Origin: Acidobacteriota bacterium
GTDB taxonomy: Bacteria; Acidobacteriota; Terriglobia; Terriglobales; Acidobacteriaceae
Assembly (NCBI GenBank): GCA_003225515.1
Contig: QIAK01000030.1
Coordinates: 648 to 17,192, forward strand
Direction of reading: 5' to 3'
Length of the DNA: 16,545 bases
In this document: positions 1-7,822 of the stretch, piece after piece
Numbering within the stretch: the stretch's first letter is position 1
Layout: each line of letters opens with the position of its first letter
The notes under the pieces: model-generated
Databases searched by the model: none
What the model was told of the DNA's origin: nothing
What the model saw: only the letters and a program-made list of their open reading frames with translations
Program-made: the position numbers and the translations under genes

Positions 1-358
1 TTATGGTGTAGATCGAGATTGGCTTTGTGGTGGATGCCGCTTGGCATCCAGCAAGTGTGAAAGCGTAGCCATTGTCGGTTTGGTCTTGTATCAGTAATCT
101 CGTGATTTCCTCCGTGTGATGCAGTTGAGAGAGTGTGCATGTGTAGCCAAGCTCTGGATGAAGCTTGGCGAACTCGGCCTCGGCTGCGGAAATCACTCTC
201 ACTCGGCCAATAGCGGAGTCCATATATCCAAGCATCATCAAGCCTCGTACCGTTCTGACCGCGAAGAACCCGAGAACGCACACGGCAGCAACAATGATGA
301 GAAGAGAGATTCTTTTCACCTTCGGTCTTTGAGTTTGCAATGGAATCGCTTCGGCCAT
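1..358 (-). CDS. Membrane-anchored pilin-like protein, C-terminus cut by window edge
   Basis: The minus-strand frame is open from an ATG at 358 to the window edge (119 codons, no stop). After a basic N-terminus (RPKVKR) there is one membrane segment at about residues 18-37 (rich in L, I, V, A, F). The rest is probably extracytoplasmic: DSAIGRVRVISAAEAEF, then GYTCTLSQL, then NGYAFTLAGC. This layout (a helix with SA(V/I)G..R.I..AE..F, a Cys in Y.CTLSQL, then GY.F...GC) resembles the soluble part of type IV pilin-like proteins common in Acidobacteriota; that is from memory of the family. Unlike true prepilins it has no GFTLIE-type cleavage motif before the membrane helix. CGGAG lies 11 nt before the ATG. 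It is 36 bp downstream of the small membrane gene on the same strand, so they may be co-transcribed. The coding call is fairly safe; the function is unknown. Confidence 0.65.
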   Translation of the reverse strand, partial: MAEAIPLQTQRPKVKRISLLIIVAAVCVLGFFAVRTVRGLMMLGYMDSAIGRVRVISAAEAEFAKLHPELGYTCTLSQLHHTEEITRLLIQDQTDNGYAFTLAGCQAASTTKPISIYTI

Positions 359-394
359 ATCTGAAAATGCTCCGCTGCAGCTTACTGACTTAAT

Positions 395-712
395 TTATGA
401 AGGGGTGACAAAAAACCACACGATCCCGGCGAAGGCTGCGACAGCGAACCCTGTCTCGATGCTCATCCAGAGCACGTATGCTGCTTTGTTCTCTACGAGG
501 CCAACACTGTGCCATCCTCGATAGAAGTAGACAGAAAGCGCAACGACTGAGAGCAGCAGCCATAAGAACATGAGCACCAGTATCGGAATTGCGGCTACTG
601 AGGAAATCTTCGAATCAACTGGGGACAGGATGAAAGCTGCTGACACGAGGATTAGCAGCCACCCTCAGAAAAGCACGGGGCCCCATTTGATTGATTTGAG
701 CCTGATTCTCAT
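395..712 (-). pseudogene. Small multi-span membrane protein, frame interrupted by TGA
   Basis: The frame from an ATG at 712 to the TAA at 395-397 is 106 codons long but has a TGA at codon 16 (665-667). Downstream of it the protein has clear membrane segments: WLLILVSAAFIL, a very hydrophobic AAIPILVLMFLWLLLSVVAL stretch, and VLWMSIETGFAVAAFAGIVW near the end (FFVTPS). The 15 codons before the stop also look like the start of a membrane protein: a basic RIRLKSIK followed by a hydrophobic stretch that runs into the stop. A single TGG-to-TGA change would explain this. Alternatively the gene starts after the stop, at GTG 646 (83 residues), with GAGGG 15 nt upstream, which is far for a ribosome site. 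The family is not recognised. Neither start has a good ribosome binding site, so expression is doubtful. Confidence 0.5.
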
Positions 713-1030
713 GGCGGTAGAACGTAGAAATGATCCTAACTATGCAGGTTTTCTTTGAAAAATGCAGATGACCGATGTAATCAAACTGGGGGAAGTGAAT
801 CAGAGCCACGCCTTTGGCTGAACTATGCTGGAACCCCAAAAAATGCTGGTTAGGCCTGCACAAGCCGAACACCGTCAAAAGAAGCTAAGTCCTAGTTTTT
901 TACGACGACATTGGAAAAGGTGAGAAACCAAAGGATAGATTTTGAGTCCGCTGCGTCTGCCAGTTCCGCCATCCCGGCGTGGGAAGGTTTTTTCTATTGT
1001 ACGGCAGTGGTTGTAAATTTTGAATGTTGA
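713..1030. other. Gene-poor spacer with a tRNA-Leu remnant
   Basis: I see no convincing protein-coding gene here. A minus-strand frame covering 615-878 is open, but its composition (many H, F, Q, S) is not protein-like and it overlaps the membrane gene in another frame. The recognisable content is the truncated tRNA-Leu at 939-978, with an AT-rich stretch upstream of it (979-1020) that could hold its old promoter: TACAAT lies at 995-1000 on the minus strand, with only a weak -35. Confidence 0.5.
939..978 (-). pseudogene. 5' half of a tRNA-Leu(CAA) gene (truncated)
   Basis: Read on the minus strand from 978, the sequence has an acceptor 5' strand GCCGGGA, then TG, a D-arm of class II type (GGCGGAACTGGCAGACGC), the anticodon stem start GCGGA and the loop CTCAAAA with anticodon CAA. 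After the loop the sequence (TCTATCC...) does not pair properly with the stem. No variable arm, TTC-A T-loop or matching 3' acceptor strand TCCCGGC is found within the next 90 nt, nor elsewhere in 1-900. It is therefore a fragment, not a working tRNA. Integrases often use the anticodon-to-3' part of tRNA genes, so this may be the scar of an element that entered and rearranged here; that is inference. Confidence 0.7.
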
Positions 1031-2473
1031 TCAGACGGGCTGCGGATTCTGTGCGGGAGTTGGGATCATTGGTAATTTCACGCGGAACGTCGACCCTTCG
1101 CCCGGCCGGCTTTCGACCACGATTGAGCCGCGGTGTTGTGTGACGATCCAGTGCGCGATGGCCAAGCCGAGGCCCACTCCACCCTGGGCACGGCTTCGGG
1201 CCTTGTCGACGCGATAGAAGCGTTCGAAGATCTTGCCCTGCTCTTCCTCATCTATGCCGATCCCTGAGTCTTGAACGGCGATGATCACGCTTTCCTCTGT
1301 TGATTCAAGCCATAGGCGCACCGAGCCCGGCGAGGGCGTGTACTTGAAGGCATTGTCGAGCAGGATATCGACCAGCCTTCGCAGCAGAGTCTCGTCACCC
1401 ATCACGAAACAGCCGGGAGCGTCAGCATCTGTCCCGCCAATCGCTTCAGAGAACTGCACGTTCCGAACCAGCGCTACCTGCTGCCAGCCATCTGCTACCG
1501 CGCGAAGAGTCTGGCGCAAATCTATCGGCTGAGGATGGAGTGTCTCGCGGCCCGAGTCGGTACGAGCTAACGAGAGCAACTGTTCAATCAGAACAGTAGT
1601 GCGTTCCGCCTCCAGCAGGATGTGACGCAAGGACTCCGTGTATTCGGCTTCGGTGCGGGACCGGCGCAGCGCCAGTTCCGCCTCGGTGCGGATCAAAGAG
1701 ATTGGCGTCCGTAATTCGTGGGAGGCATCGGCGGTAAATTGCGTGATGCGCAGAAACGCGGTCTCGATGCGGTCCAGCATTTCATTCAACGTGTCAGAGA
1801 GGCGCTGCAGTTCGTCGCCGGTCTCCAGTTTCTGAAGGCGGTTATTCAGGCTAGACCCTCCGACTTCGCGCGCGCTGCGCACCAGCGCATCCACGGGTGA
1901 AAGTGCCCTGCGGCTCAGCCAGTAGCCTCCTCCCGCAGCCGCGAGCAACACCAAAGGAGCGAACATCAGCAGATAGAGACGGAACAGATGGAGAGTTTCA
2001 ACCGCATCATCGGCCTGAATTCCCATCTCGATGGTGTAAGTGTGTCCGTTTATGATGAGCTTCTGCAGGGCGAATCGGAAGGGACGTCCATCAATCTTGC
2101 GGCTTCGCATGACTGGCCGCCTGATTTGATCCGGCGGAAACAGCGCTGAAGGATGTGCCTGCAGAAATGCGGAACGATAAATCAGCTGATCATTTTCCGC
2201 GTAGACCTCAAGATAGTCGCCGGAATGTTCGGCGGTGTAAGTCTCAGTGACCTCTTCCTGCAGCTTGGCAAGCGGACGGTCCTTGGGTTGCGATTGCAGG
2301 AAGTTCTTTAAATCATCGACCTGCACTTCCAGACCATCATCGACCAGGTCATAGAGATTGTGGCGCAGGATGAACCACATGCCCGCGCCGAAGATGAGTT
2401 GCGCAAGAGCGAATATTGCCAAATACCAGAGCGTGAGGCGTGAGCCGATGGAGAATCTTCTCAGGCCCATCAT
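1031..2473 (-). CDS. Two-component sensor histidine kinase (CusS/heavy-metal-type architecture)
   Basis: This is a 480-residue membrane kinase. In order: transmembrane segment 1 at about 13-36; a periplasmic sensor region of about 125 residues; transmembrane segment 2 at about 164-186; a HAMP linker (about 187-240); a HisKA domain with the phospho-acceptor H252 in SHELRTP; and a HATPase_c domain with the N-box DNAFKYT (373-379), DSGIGI (402-407) and GGVGLGLAIA (431-440). All catalytic motifs are intact. The arrangement matches CusS/CopS-type kinases, but the sensor region shows no obvious metal ligand cluster, so the signal is unknown. Its ATG overlaps the response regulator stop by 4 bp (ATGA), showing translational coupling. 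Regulator and kinase transcribe away from the TonB-receptor locus, a common arrangement for a locally acting pair. Confidence 0.95.
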   Translation of the reverse strand: MMGLRRFSIGSRLTLWYLAIFALAQLIFGAGMWFILRHNLYDLVDDGLEVQVDDLKNFLQSQPKDRPLAKLQEEVTETYTAEHSGDYLEVYAENDQLIYRSAFLQAHPSALFPPDQIRRPVMRSRKIDGRPFRFALQKLIINGHTYTIEMGIQADDAVETLHLFRLYLLMFAPLVLLAAAGGGYWLSRRALSPVDALVRSAREVGGSSLNNRLQKLETGDELQRLSDTLNEMLDRIETAFLRITQFTADASHELRTPISLIRTEAELALRRSRTEAEYTESLRHILLEAERTTVLIEQLLSLARTDSGRETLHPQPIDLRQTLRAVADGWQQVALVRNVQFSEAIGGTDADAPGCFVMGDETLLRRLVDILLDNAFKYTPSPGSVRLWLESTEESVIIAVQDSGIGIDEEEQGKIFERFYRVDKARSRAQGGVGLGLAIAHWIVTQHRGSIVVESRPGEGSTFRVKLPMIPTPAQNPQPV

Positions 2474-3150
2474 GCCAGACCATCCGGACGAATCATATAG
2501 CCGACACCACGCACGGTATGAATCAGCTTGGCGCGGCCGGGCGGGTCAACTTTGTTGCGCAACAAGCGCATGAAAGCATCGAGCGTATTCTCTTCGATGT
2601 CGCGGTCAAATCCCCACACTGATTCGATGAGCGAGCGGCGGGATACGACTTTGCCGACGCGGTACATAAGGCGCTCCAGCAGATTGTATTCCGTGCGAGT
2701 CAGCGAGATACGCTGTTCGCCGCGCAAGACTTCCCTGCTGGCGGGATCGAGCACGAGGTCGGCAACTCGCAAACTGGTATCCTCTGAGACCAGAGCGCGC
2801 CTCTTCACCGCGCGCAACCGCGCCACCAGTTCATCAAACGAAAATGGCTTAGTCATGTAATCGTCGGCGCCCAGATCAAGCCCGCGAACAACGTCAGGCA
2901 CAGCGTCGCGGGCCGTCAGCATGAGAATGGGAGTCCGAACTTTTTCCGCGCGCAGTCGCTTGGCCAGTTCGTACCCGCTGAGCTTGGGCATCATCACATC
3001 GAGAATAATGACGTCGAAATCATACGACTTCGCCATCGCCAGTCCCTCGGCGCCATCGAACGCGCAGGTCGCGGTATGGCCCTCCTCGGTCAGCCCTTTT
3101 CGGAGCAGGTCGGCCATGCGCACTTCGTCTTCCACGATCAGCAGTTTCAT
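2470..3150 (-). CDS. OmpR/PhoB-family response regulator
   Basis: A 226-residue DNA-binding regulator. The receiver domain (1-115) has the acidic pair E7/D8, the phospho-acceptor D51 in ILDVMMP, T79 and K101 in TKPF. The C-terminal winged-helix domain (about 125-222) has the usual RISLTRTEYNLLERLM segment, the recognition-helix region ENTLDAFMRLLRNKVD and the terminal hairpin IHTVRGVGYMI. It is the partner of the overlapping histidine kinase. Its own ATG (3150) lacks a strong Shine-Dalgarno. It is divergent from the outer-membrane receptor gene, with 226 bp between the start codons, so autoregulation and control of the receptor from this shared region are plausible but not shown. Confidence 0.96.
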   Translation of the reverse strand: MKLLIVEDEVRMADLLRKGLTEEGHTATCAFDGAEGLAMAKSYDFDVIILDVMMPKLSGYELAKRLRAEKVRTPILMLTARDAVPDVVRGLDLGADDYMTKPFSFDELVARLRAVKRRALVSEDTSLRVADLVLDPASREVLRGEQRISLTRTEYNLLERLMYRVGKVVSRRSLIESVWGFDRDIEENTLDAFMRLLRNKVDPPGRAKLIHTVRGVGYMIRPDGLA

Positions 3151-3193
3151 GGGCTTGGATTTTATGCCCTTCTCAGTTTAAGACTGCGCCCGG

Positions 3194-3223
3194 ATTGTAA
3201 TCCCGAATCTGAAGAAATTTTAA
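3194..3223 (-). promoter_or_regulatory. Candidate sigma70 promoter of the regulator/kinase pair
   Basis: On the minus strand TTAAAA (3218-3223) and TACAAT (3194-3199) are separated by 18 bp, matching 4/6 and 5/6 of the consensus boxes. Transcription would begin near 3187, about 37 nt before the regulator ATG. The surrounding 3209-3240 stretch is AT-rich compared with the genes around it. Confidence 0.35.
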
Positions 3224-3376
3224 CTTAGCGTTCATCCCTGCGTCACACGTCGACTCTAGCATTCTGCGTCATCGAGTCCTTTGCATTCCATTGGAACTGG
3301 AGAGAAGACGCGGAGCCGCTGTGGCTCGCGACCTCTCCTGATTCTTTATTTTCGACTAGTCCAGGGAGCTGATTTT

Positions 3377-6300
3377 ATGAACCTGCATTCTTCTCGCTCG
3401 ACCTTTCATCTACTCATGCGATTCACATCTGCCTTGGGGCTCGTCAGCCTGCTCATGTTAGCCGGAATACCGCGAGCTTATGCCCAGGTGGATCGCGCAG
3501 TTCTTGAGGGCACAGTCACGGATCAGACCGGCCGACTTGTGGTTGATGCAAAGGTTAAGGTTCTCGCGGTCGACACGGGATTGAGCGAAGAACAACCCAC
3601 GAATTCGAGCGGCTACTACCGTTTTCCCGGTCTGGCGGTGGGCAGATATACAGTGACCACGATCGGCACCGGCTTCAAAGTAAAAGTTATGGATGACGTC
3701 ATCCTTCGGGTCGGCCAAACGCGCACGCTGGATGTGCAGCTGGGAGTGGGAGCGATCAACGAGCAGATCGAAGTGAAGGCGAGCCAGTTAGAGAATCGTA
3801 CTTCAGCCGAAGCGGCAACCGTGATCGATGTGGAACAAATCGCCAACCTGCCAAATAATGGACGCGACTGGGCGAGTTTCACGCTGCTCGCGCCCTTTGC
3901 GCAGGACGATGGCGGTGGCGATGAGCGCACCATCCGCTTCGCAGGGCGCGCGCGCGACGATAACAATTTCAGCTTCGACGGCGTAGATGCGGGAGGCATT
4001 CAGGAGCAAGCCCAAAAGTCGCAAACGCGTTTGCAGATTTCGCAGGATGCGATCGAAGAATACCGCGTGAACAGCGCCTTGTATGATGCGGAATATGGAA
4101 CACAAGCAGGCGGCCAGATCGATGTGGTGACCAAGTCGGGCACCAACGACTGGCACGGTACTCTATTCGGCTACTTCCGTAACTCCGCTTTCGACGCGCG
4201 GAATTTCAACGACTACGATTTGAACGGGAATCCCGCCGTTCCTCCCTTCCGCATGGGCCAGTATGGATTGACCCTGGGCGGCCCTATTTCGAAGAACAAG
4301 ACTTTCTTCTTCATCAGCTATGAAGGACTTCGGCAGTTGCAGTCGACAACGCAGACATTCACAGTACCCTCCGGTATCTGCTGCGGACAGCTCTCTTCCG
4401 GTCCTATCACCTCAGGATTTCAACAATACGTACTGAACAACTCGCCGCAGATGTGTTCCATCATGCAGGCGTACCCGTGGCGCGCGTCGGTCGGAACGAT
4501 TGGAAATTGCTCTCCGCGCTTTACCTATCCGGACACTGCGTTTCAGGCAACGTCGGATCCCAATGCCGACCTGCTAACCGCCGCCACGCCCACGAAAGTG
4601 CATGAAGACACCTGGCTGGTAAGGATTGATCACAGATTCAATGAGAAGACTCTGATCTATGGTCGCGCCCAACGCGATATCAGCCTTGTCGATGCTCCCA
4701 ATGGCAGCAGTCTTCCCGAGGACAAGCTACAAGTCATTAATCACCCGGCAAATTATCTGTTGGCGCTCGAGCATACTTTCACACCGCAGCTTTTCAACGA
4801 GGCCAAGATCTACGTCAACCGCTCTCCGTACCACAATCCGCAATCGAGCGCACTACCCTTTGCAGTCGATACCAACGGGGAGTTCGTGGGTCTGAACGAC
4901 AATACTGCGGACATTGAAGTGGGAAGCACGTACGGAATCGTCGACAACCTGACCTGGACCCACGGGCGGCATGCCTTCAAGACCGGGATGGAGATTCGCC
5001 GGGTCCGACTCAATCAGGGCCAAACCTCGAATAATAACCTTGTGTTCGGGAGCCCAGACGCCATCGCGAGCGCTACGCTCGATAAGATCAAGTTCATTGC
5101 TCCGTGGTGCTGCCATGGGCTGCGGCGTACGTTCTACATGCCCTATTTCCAGGATGAATGGAAGGCGACGCCGACTCTCACTCTGACCGCGGGGCTGCGC
5201 TGGGAATACTACGGAGTCGCGCATGACGCGACCAACCGCACGACGGTCTTTGACTTCGATACGTTCCACGGCGTCTGCCTGGGATCTGGTTCGTTCAACG
5301 TGTTGCCGGTGCCGACAAGTTCCGGACCGATCAATACTCCCCCGTGCCCCACGAATCCAGCTTTGTACAATCCGAACTATAAGAACTTTGATCCCCGGCT
5401 TGCGTTGGCCTGGGCACCCGGTGCGCTGCGCGGGAAGACCGTCATTCGCGCCGGCTTCGGCATTTACCATGGCGCCGCACAGAACGACGATTTGAACGCG
5501 GGACTGGAGAGCGACACCTTTCGCGTATCGGTCGATAGCCCCGGTGCACTGCTCCCTGCTTACGAACAAACCACTCCGGATCTTTCGGGACTCGATGCAT
5601 CGAAGACAGCCTCGCATCCTCGTGAACTGCAGCGGCAGGACCGGCGAGACCTTTATGCGGAAACCTGGGGGCTGACTATCGAGCAGCAACTGCCCGCTGA
5701 GTTCGTCTTTTCCGCGCAATATCTAGGAAGTCGCGGAGTGCGACTCTTTTCTCGCGGCGCTCTAAACCTGTGTACCGAGCCAGTTACCTTCAATCCGGTC
5801 ACCAACGACTGCGTTCGCCCGCTGGACCAGTACTATCCCGACCCAAACAATCCGGATCCTTTTGGTTCGGTCGATAGAAAGAGCGATATTGGCGCCAGCA
5901 CCTATCACGCTTTAGGGTTGGCCTTAGAGCGCCGCTTCAGCAAAGGACTTTCATTGCAATCGCGCTACACGTGGTCTCATTCCATCAACGACGGCTCTGT
6001 GGGTGGTGGTGAATCGAGCGGGCCGGAAAACGTCAACTGCCTGGAATGCGACAAAGGTCCAAGCGTGTTTGACGTGCGCCACAACTTCGTCCTCAATGCG
6101 GTCTATGACCTACCCTTTGGTCCCGGCAAGACTTTCCTGAGTGGTGCCGGGGCAATTGGCAAGGTTGTAGGTGGTTGGAGCCTGAGTACCATCGGGCTGT
6201 GGCACACGGGCCATCCCCTTACTGTGAAGATGGATCTGGGCGGCAGCATTGTTGGAGGGCCGTTCGATGGCTTTTCGCAAACTTATCTTCTGCCTGACGG

Positions 6301-6775
6301 CAACGACCAGACCGATCAGCGGCCTGACCTTATTCCGGGAGTTCCTCTGACTGTGCCGGGCGGCGGACGACACGGGGTGCCGCTGGTCAATGCTGCCGCT
6401 TTCCAAGCCCCGCCAGTCGACGCAAACGGCAACTTCGTTCGCTTTGGAAACTCCCCGAATGGCGTGTTTCGCGCCCTGAATAGCTGGCAAATTGATTTCG
6501 CGCTCACCAAAGAAACCAGGCTTACCGAGCGCGTTGGCATGGAATTCGCCGTGCAAGCGTTCAATATCTTCAATCACGTTCAGTTGGGCGATCCTGGCTC
6601 TCTGAATCTCGCCTATGATCCGACTGTGCCAGGTACGAATCTGTCGGTCCCCGGCGCCTTCGGCCTGATCAGCTCCACCAATAATTTCAACAGCAACAAC
6701 GACAACGCTGCCTCGCCCAATACAGGCACCGGCTTGCCGCGGCAGATTCAGTTCATGGTTCGAGTCAGATTCTGA
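3377..6775 (+). CDS. Oar-type TonB-dependent outer-membrane receptor with carboxypeptidase-regulatory-like domain
   Basis: From the ATG at 3377 the protein has 1132 residues. An open frame upstream to 3281 exists, but 3377 is preferred because GGGAG lies about 10 nt before it and it begins a classic signal peptide (cleavage after AYA, residue 36). Residues about 42-125 form a carboxypeptidase-regulatory-like fold (VLEGTVTDQTGRLVVDAKV, then GYYRFPGLAVGRYTV). A plug-like region follows (LPNNGRDW, DAIEEYRVNSALYDAEYG, GGQIDVVTKSGTNDWHGTLF), then a long beta-barrel ending in VRVRF with the terminal aromatic expected of BAM substrates. No TonB box is obvious. This is the very large Oar/OmpA-related receptor group abundant in Acidobacteriota; substrates are usually unknown and often proposed to be carbohydrates or peptides. 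It is probably the first gene of a unit with the propeller and phosphoesterase genes. Confidence 0.93.
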   Translation: MNLHSSRSTFHLLMRFTSALGLVSLLMLAGIPRAYAQVDRAVLEGTVTDQTGRLVVDAKVKVLAVDTGLSEEQPTNSSGYYRFPGLAVGRYTVTTIGTGFKVKVMDDVILRVGQTRTLDVQLGVGAINEQIEVKASQLENRTSAEAATVIDVEQIANLPNNGRDWASFTLLAPFAQDDGGGDERTIRFAGRARDDNNFSFDGVDAGGIQEQAQKSQTRLQISQDAIEEYRVNSALYDAEYGTQAGGQIDVVTKSGTNDWHGTLFGYFRNSAFDARNFNDYDLNGNPAVPPFRMGQYGLTLGGPISKNKTFFFISYEGLRQLQSTTQTFTVPSGICCGQLSSGPITSGFQQYVLNNSPQMCSIMQAYPWRASVGTIGNCSPRFTYPDTAFQATSDPNADLLTAATPTKVHEDTWLVRIDHRFNEKTLIYGRAQRDISLVDAPNGSSLPEDKLQVINHPANYLLALEHTFTPQLFNEAKIYVNRSPYHNPQSSALPFAVDTNGEFVGLNDNTADIEVGSTYGIVDNLTWTHGRHAFKTGMEIRRVRLNQGQTSNNNLVFGSPDAIASATLDKIKFIAPWCCHGLRRTFYMPYFQDEWKATPTLTLTAGLRWEYYGVAHDATNRTTVFDFDTFHGVCLGSGSFNVLPVPTSSGPINTPPCPTNPALYNPNYKNFDPRLALAWAPGALRGKTVIRAGFGIYHGAAQNDDLNAGLESDTFRVSVDSPGALLPAYEQTTPDLSGLDASKTASHPRELQRQDRRDLYAETWGLTIEQQLPAEFVFSAQYLGSRGVRLFSRGALNLCTEPVTFNPVTNDCVRPLDQYYPDPNNPDPFGSVDRKSDIGASTYHALGLALERRFSKGLSLQSRYTWSHSINDGSVGGGESSGPENVNCLECDKGPSVFDVRHNFVLNAVYDLPFGPGKTFLSGAGAIGKVVGGWSLSTIGLWHTGHPLTVKMDLGGSIVGGPFDGFSQTYLLPDGNDQTDQRPDLIPGVPLTVPGGGRHGVPLVNAAAFQAPPVDANGNFVRFGNSPNGVFRALNSWQIDFALTKETRLTERVGMEFAVQAFNIFNHVQLGDPGSLNLAYDPTVPGTNLSVPGAFGLISSTNNFNSNNDNAASPNTGTGLPRQIQFMVRVRF

Positions 6776-6788
6776 TCGAAGCCTGGGC

Positions 6789-6805
6789 TTCAGGTTAATT
6801 TCAGG
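6789..6805 (+). promoter_or_regulatory. Direct repeat TTCAGG-N5-TTCAGG, possible response-regulator site
   Basis: Two perfect TTCAGG copies (6789-6794 and 6800-6805) are 11 bp apart from start to start, in the 64-bp gap between the receptor stop and the propeller start. OmpR-family regulators often bind direct repeats with this spacing on one face of the helix, and such a regulator is encoded nearby. The binding is inference. The same stretch has GCCTG (6781-6785) and CAGGC (6802-6806), which could pair as a weak RNA hairpin. Confidence 0.3.
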
Positions 6806-6839
6806 CACGCTCTCTACATTTGTGGTTGAGGATGAATCA

Positions 6840-7811
6840 ATGCTGAATGGAAAATTCTGTCTGGCAACCGCTTTACTTCTGATCTGTGCCATCTCCGCCG
6901 CGGCCGCACAGTCCGGCGGATACTCCGTTACCAAGAAAATTCCGATCCCAGGCTCGGGCAGTTGGGACTATCTCACCATCGACGAAGGCGCGCGCCGTTT
7001 GTACGTCTCGCATGGAACCCAGGTGGAAGTGCTCGATATCGATTCGCTGGCTCTGGTCGGCAGCATTCCTAAGACTCCGGGAGTACACGGGATTGCGCTT
7101 GCTCCCGAACTCGGCCGTGGATTCGTCAGCAACGGACAATCCTCGACCGTAACAATTTTCGACCCGAAAACGCTGAAGGCAATCGCGGAGGTTCCGACCG
7201 GACAAAAGCCCGATGCAATCATTTTCGATCCGGCGACGTCACGAGTTTTTGCCTTCAACGGCGGAGGCAACAGCGCAACGGCAATCGATGCCGCCAGCGG
7301 CAAGGTCGCAGGCACGGTGAATCTCGAGGGTGGACCGGAGTTCGCCGCGGCCGACGGCAATGGTTTCGTGTACAACAACCTCGAAGACGAAAGCTTGCTC
7401 CTGAAAATCAATGCGCGCGAACTCAAAGTTGAACAGCGATGGCCGACCGCTCCATGCGCTTCTCCCTGCAGCATGGCGATGGACCGTGCCAACCGCCGCC
7501 TGTTCCTCGGCTGCCGCAGCCACGTTATGGCAGTCGTCGACGCCGACTCTGGAAAAGTTATCACTACTCTGCCGATCGGAGATCACGTTGACGCAACCGC
7601 TTTCGACACCGAGACGAAACTGATTTTCAACTCCAACGGGGAAGGCACCATTACGGTCATTCACCAGGATAGTCCTGACAAATACAGCGTGGTCGAGACC
7701 GTGAAGACCTTGCCACGGGCGAAGACCATGGCGCTCGATCAGAAGACGCACCGGCTATTCCTGTCCACAACGGAAAATGGCCAGTTTGAAGTTCTGGTCG
7801 TCGGAAAATAA
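6840..7811 (+). CDS. Secreted YncE/YVTN-type beta-propeller protein
   Basis: The start at 6840 is chosen because GAGG lies 8 nt upstream and it begins a signal peptide (LATALLLICAISAAAA, cleavage near residue 23). Upstream in-frame codons exist from GTG 6822. The mature part (323 residues in total) has repeated short blades of the 40-45 residue YVTN type: RRLYVSHGTQVEVLDIDS, GRGFVSNGQSSTVTIFDPKT, SRVFAFNGGGNSATAIDA, NRRLFLGCRSHVMAVVDAD, KLIFNSNGEGTITVIHQD, HRLFLSTTENGQFEVLVV. This suggests one seven-bladed propeller. A Cys pair (CASPC) sits in the middle. Such proteins lie in the periplasm or at the surface and bind ligands or partners; no catalytic site is visible. It stands between a large receptor and a phosphoesterase, 11 bp before the latter, so the three are probably co-expressed. 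Confidence 0.88.
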   Translation: MLNGKFCLATALLLICAISAAAAQSGGYSVTKKIPIPGSGSWDYLTIDEGARRLYVSHGTQVEVLDIDSLALVGSIPKTPGVHGIALAPELGRGFVSNGQSSTVTIFDPKTLKAIAEVPTGQKPDAIIFDPATSRVFAFNGGGNSATAIDAASGKVAGTVNLEGGPEFAAADGNGFVYNNLEDESLLLKINARELKVEQRWPTAPCASPCSMAMDRANRRLFLGCRSHVMAVVDADSGKVITTLPIGDHVDATAFDTETKLIFNSNGEGTITVIHQDSPDKYSVVETVKTLPRAKTMALDQKTHRLFLSTTENGQFEVLVVGK

Positions 7812-7822
7812 AATACCCGCTC

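Noticed and set aside
116..364. 82-codon plus-strand open frame
   Set aside because: It lies antisense to the open pilin-like frame, which has a membrane segment and family-like sequence; the plus-strand product is polar and featureless.
615..878. 87-codon minus-strand frame in the tRNA-remnant spacer
   Set aside because: Composition is not protein-like, there is no ribosome site, and it overlaps the membrane-protein frame, which has clear hydrophobic segments.
890..978. Complete or intron-containing tRNA-Leu
   Set aside because: No T-arm or 3' acceptor strand is found downstream, and the sequence leaves tRNA identity after the anticodon loop with no sign of a group I intron or a later 3' half within the window.
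4853..5719. 288-codon minus-strand open frame inside the TonB-dependent receptor gene
   Set aside because: It is antisense to a strongly supported receptor frame; its product is rich in R, S and P, has no recognisable domain and no ribosome site. High-GC codon bias readily opens such frames.
6110..6934. 274-codon minus-strand open frame spanning the receptor end and propeller start
   Set aside because: It crosses two well-supported plus-strand genes, and the product has no fold-like pattern.
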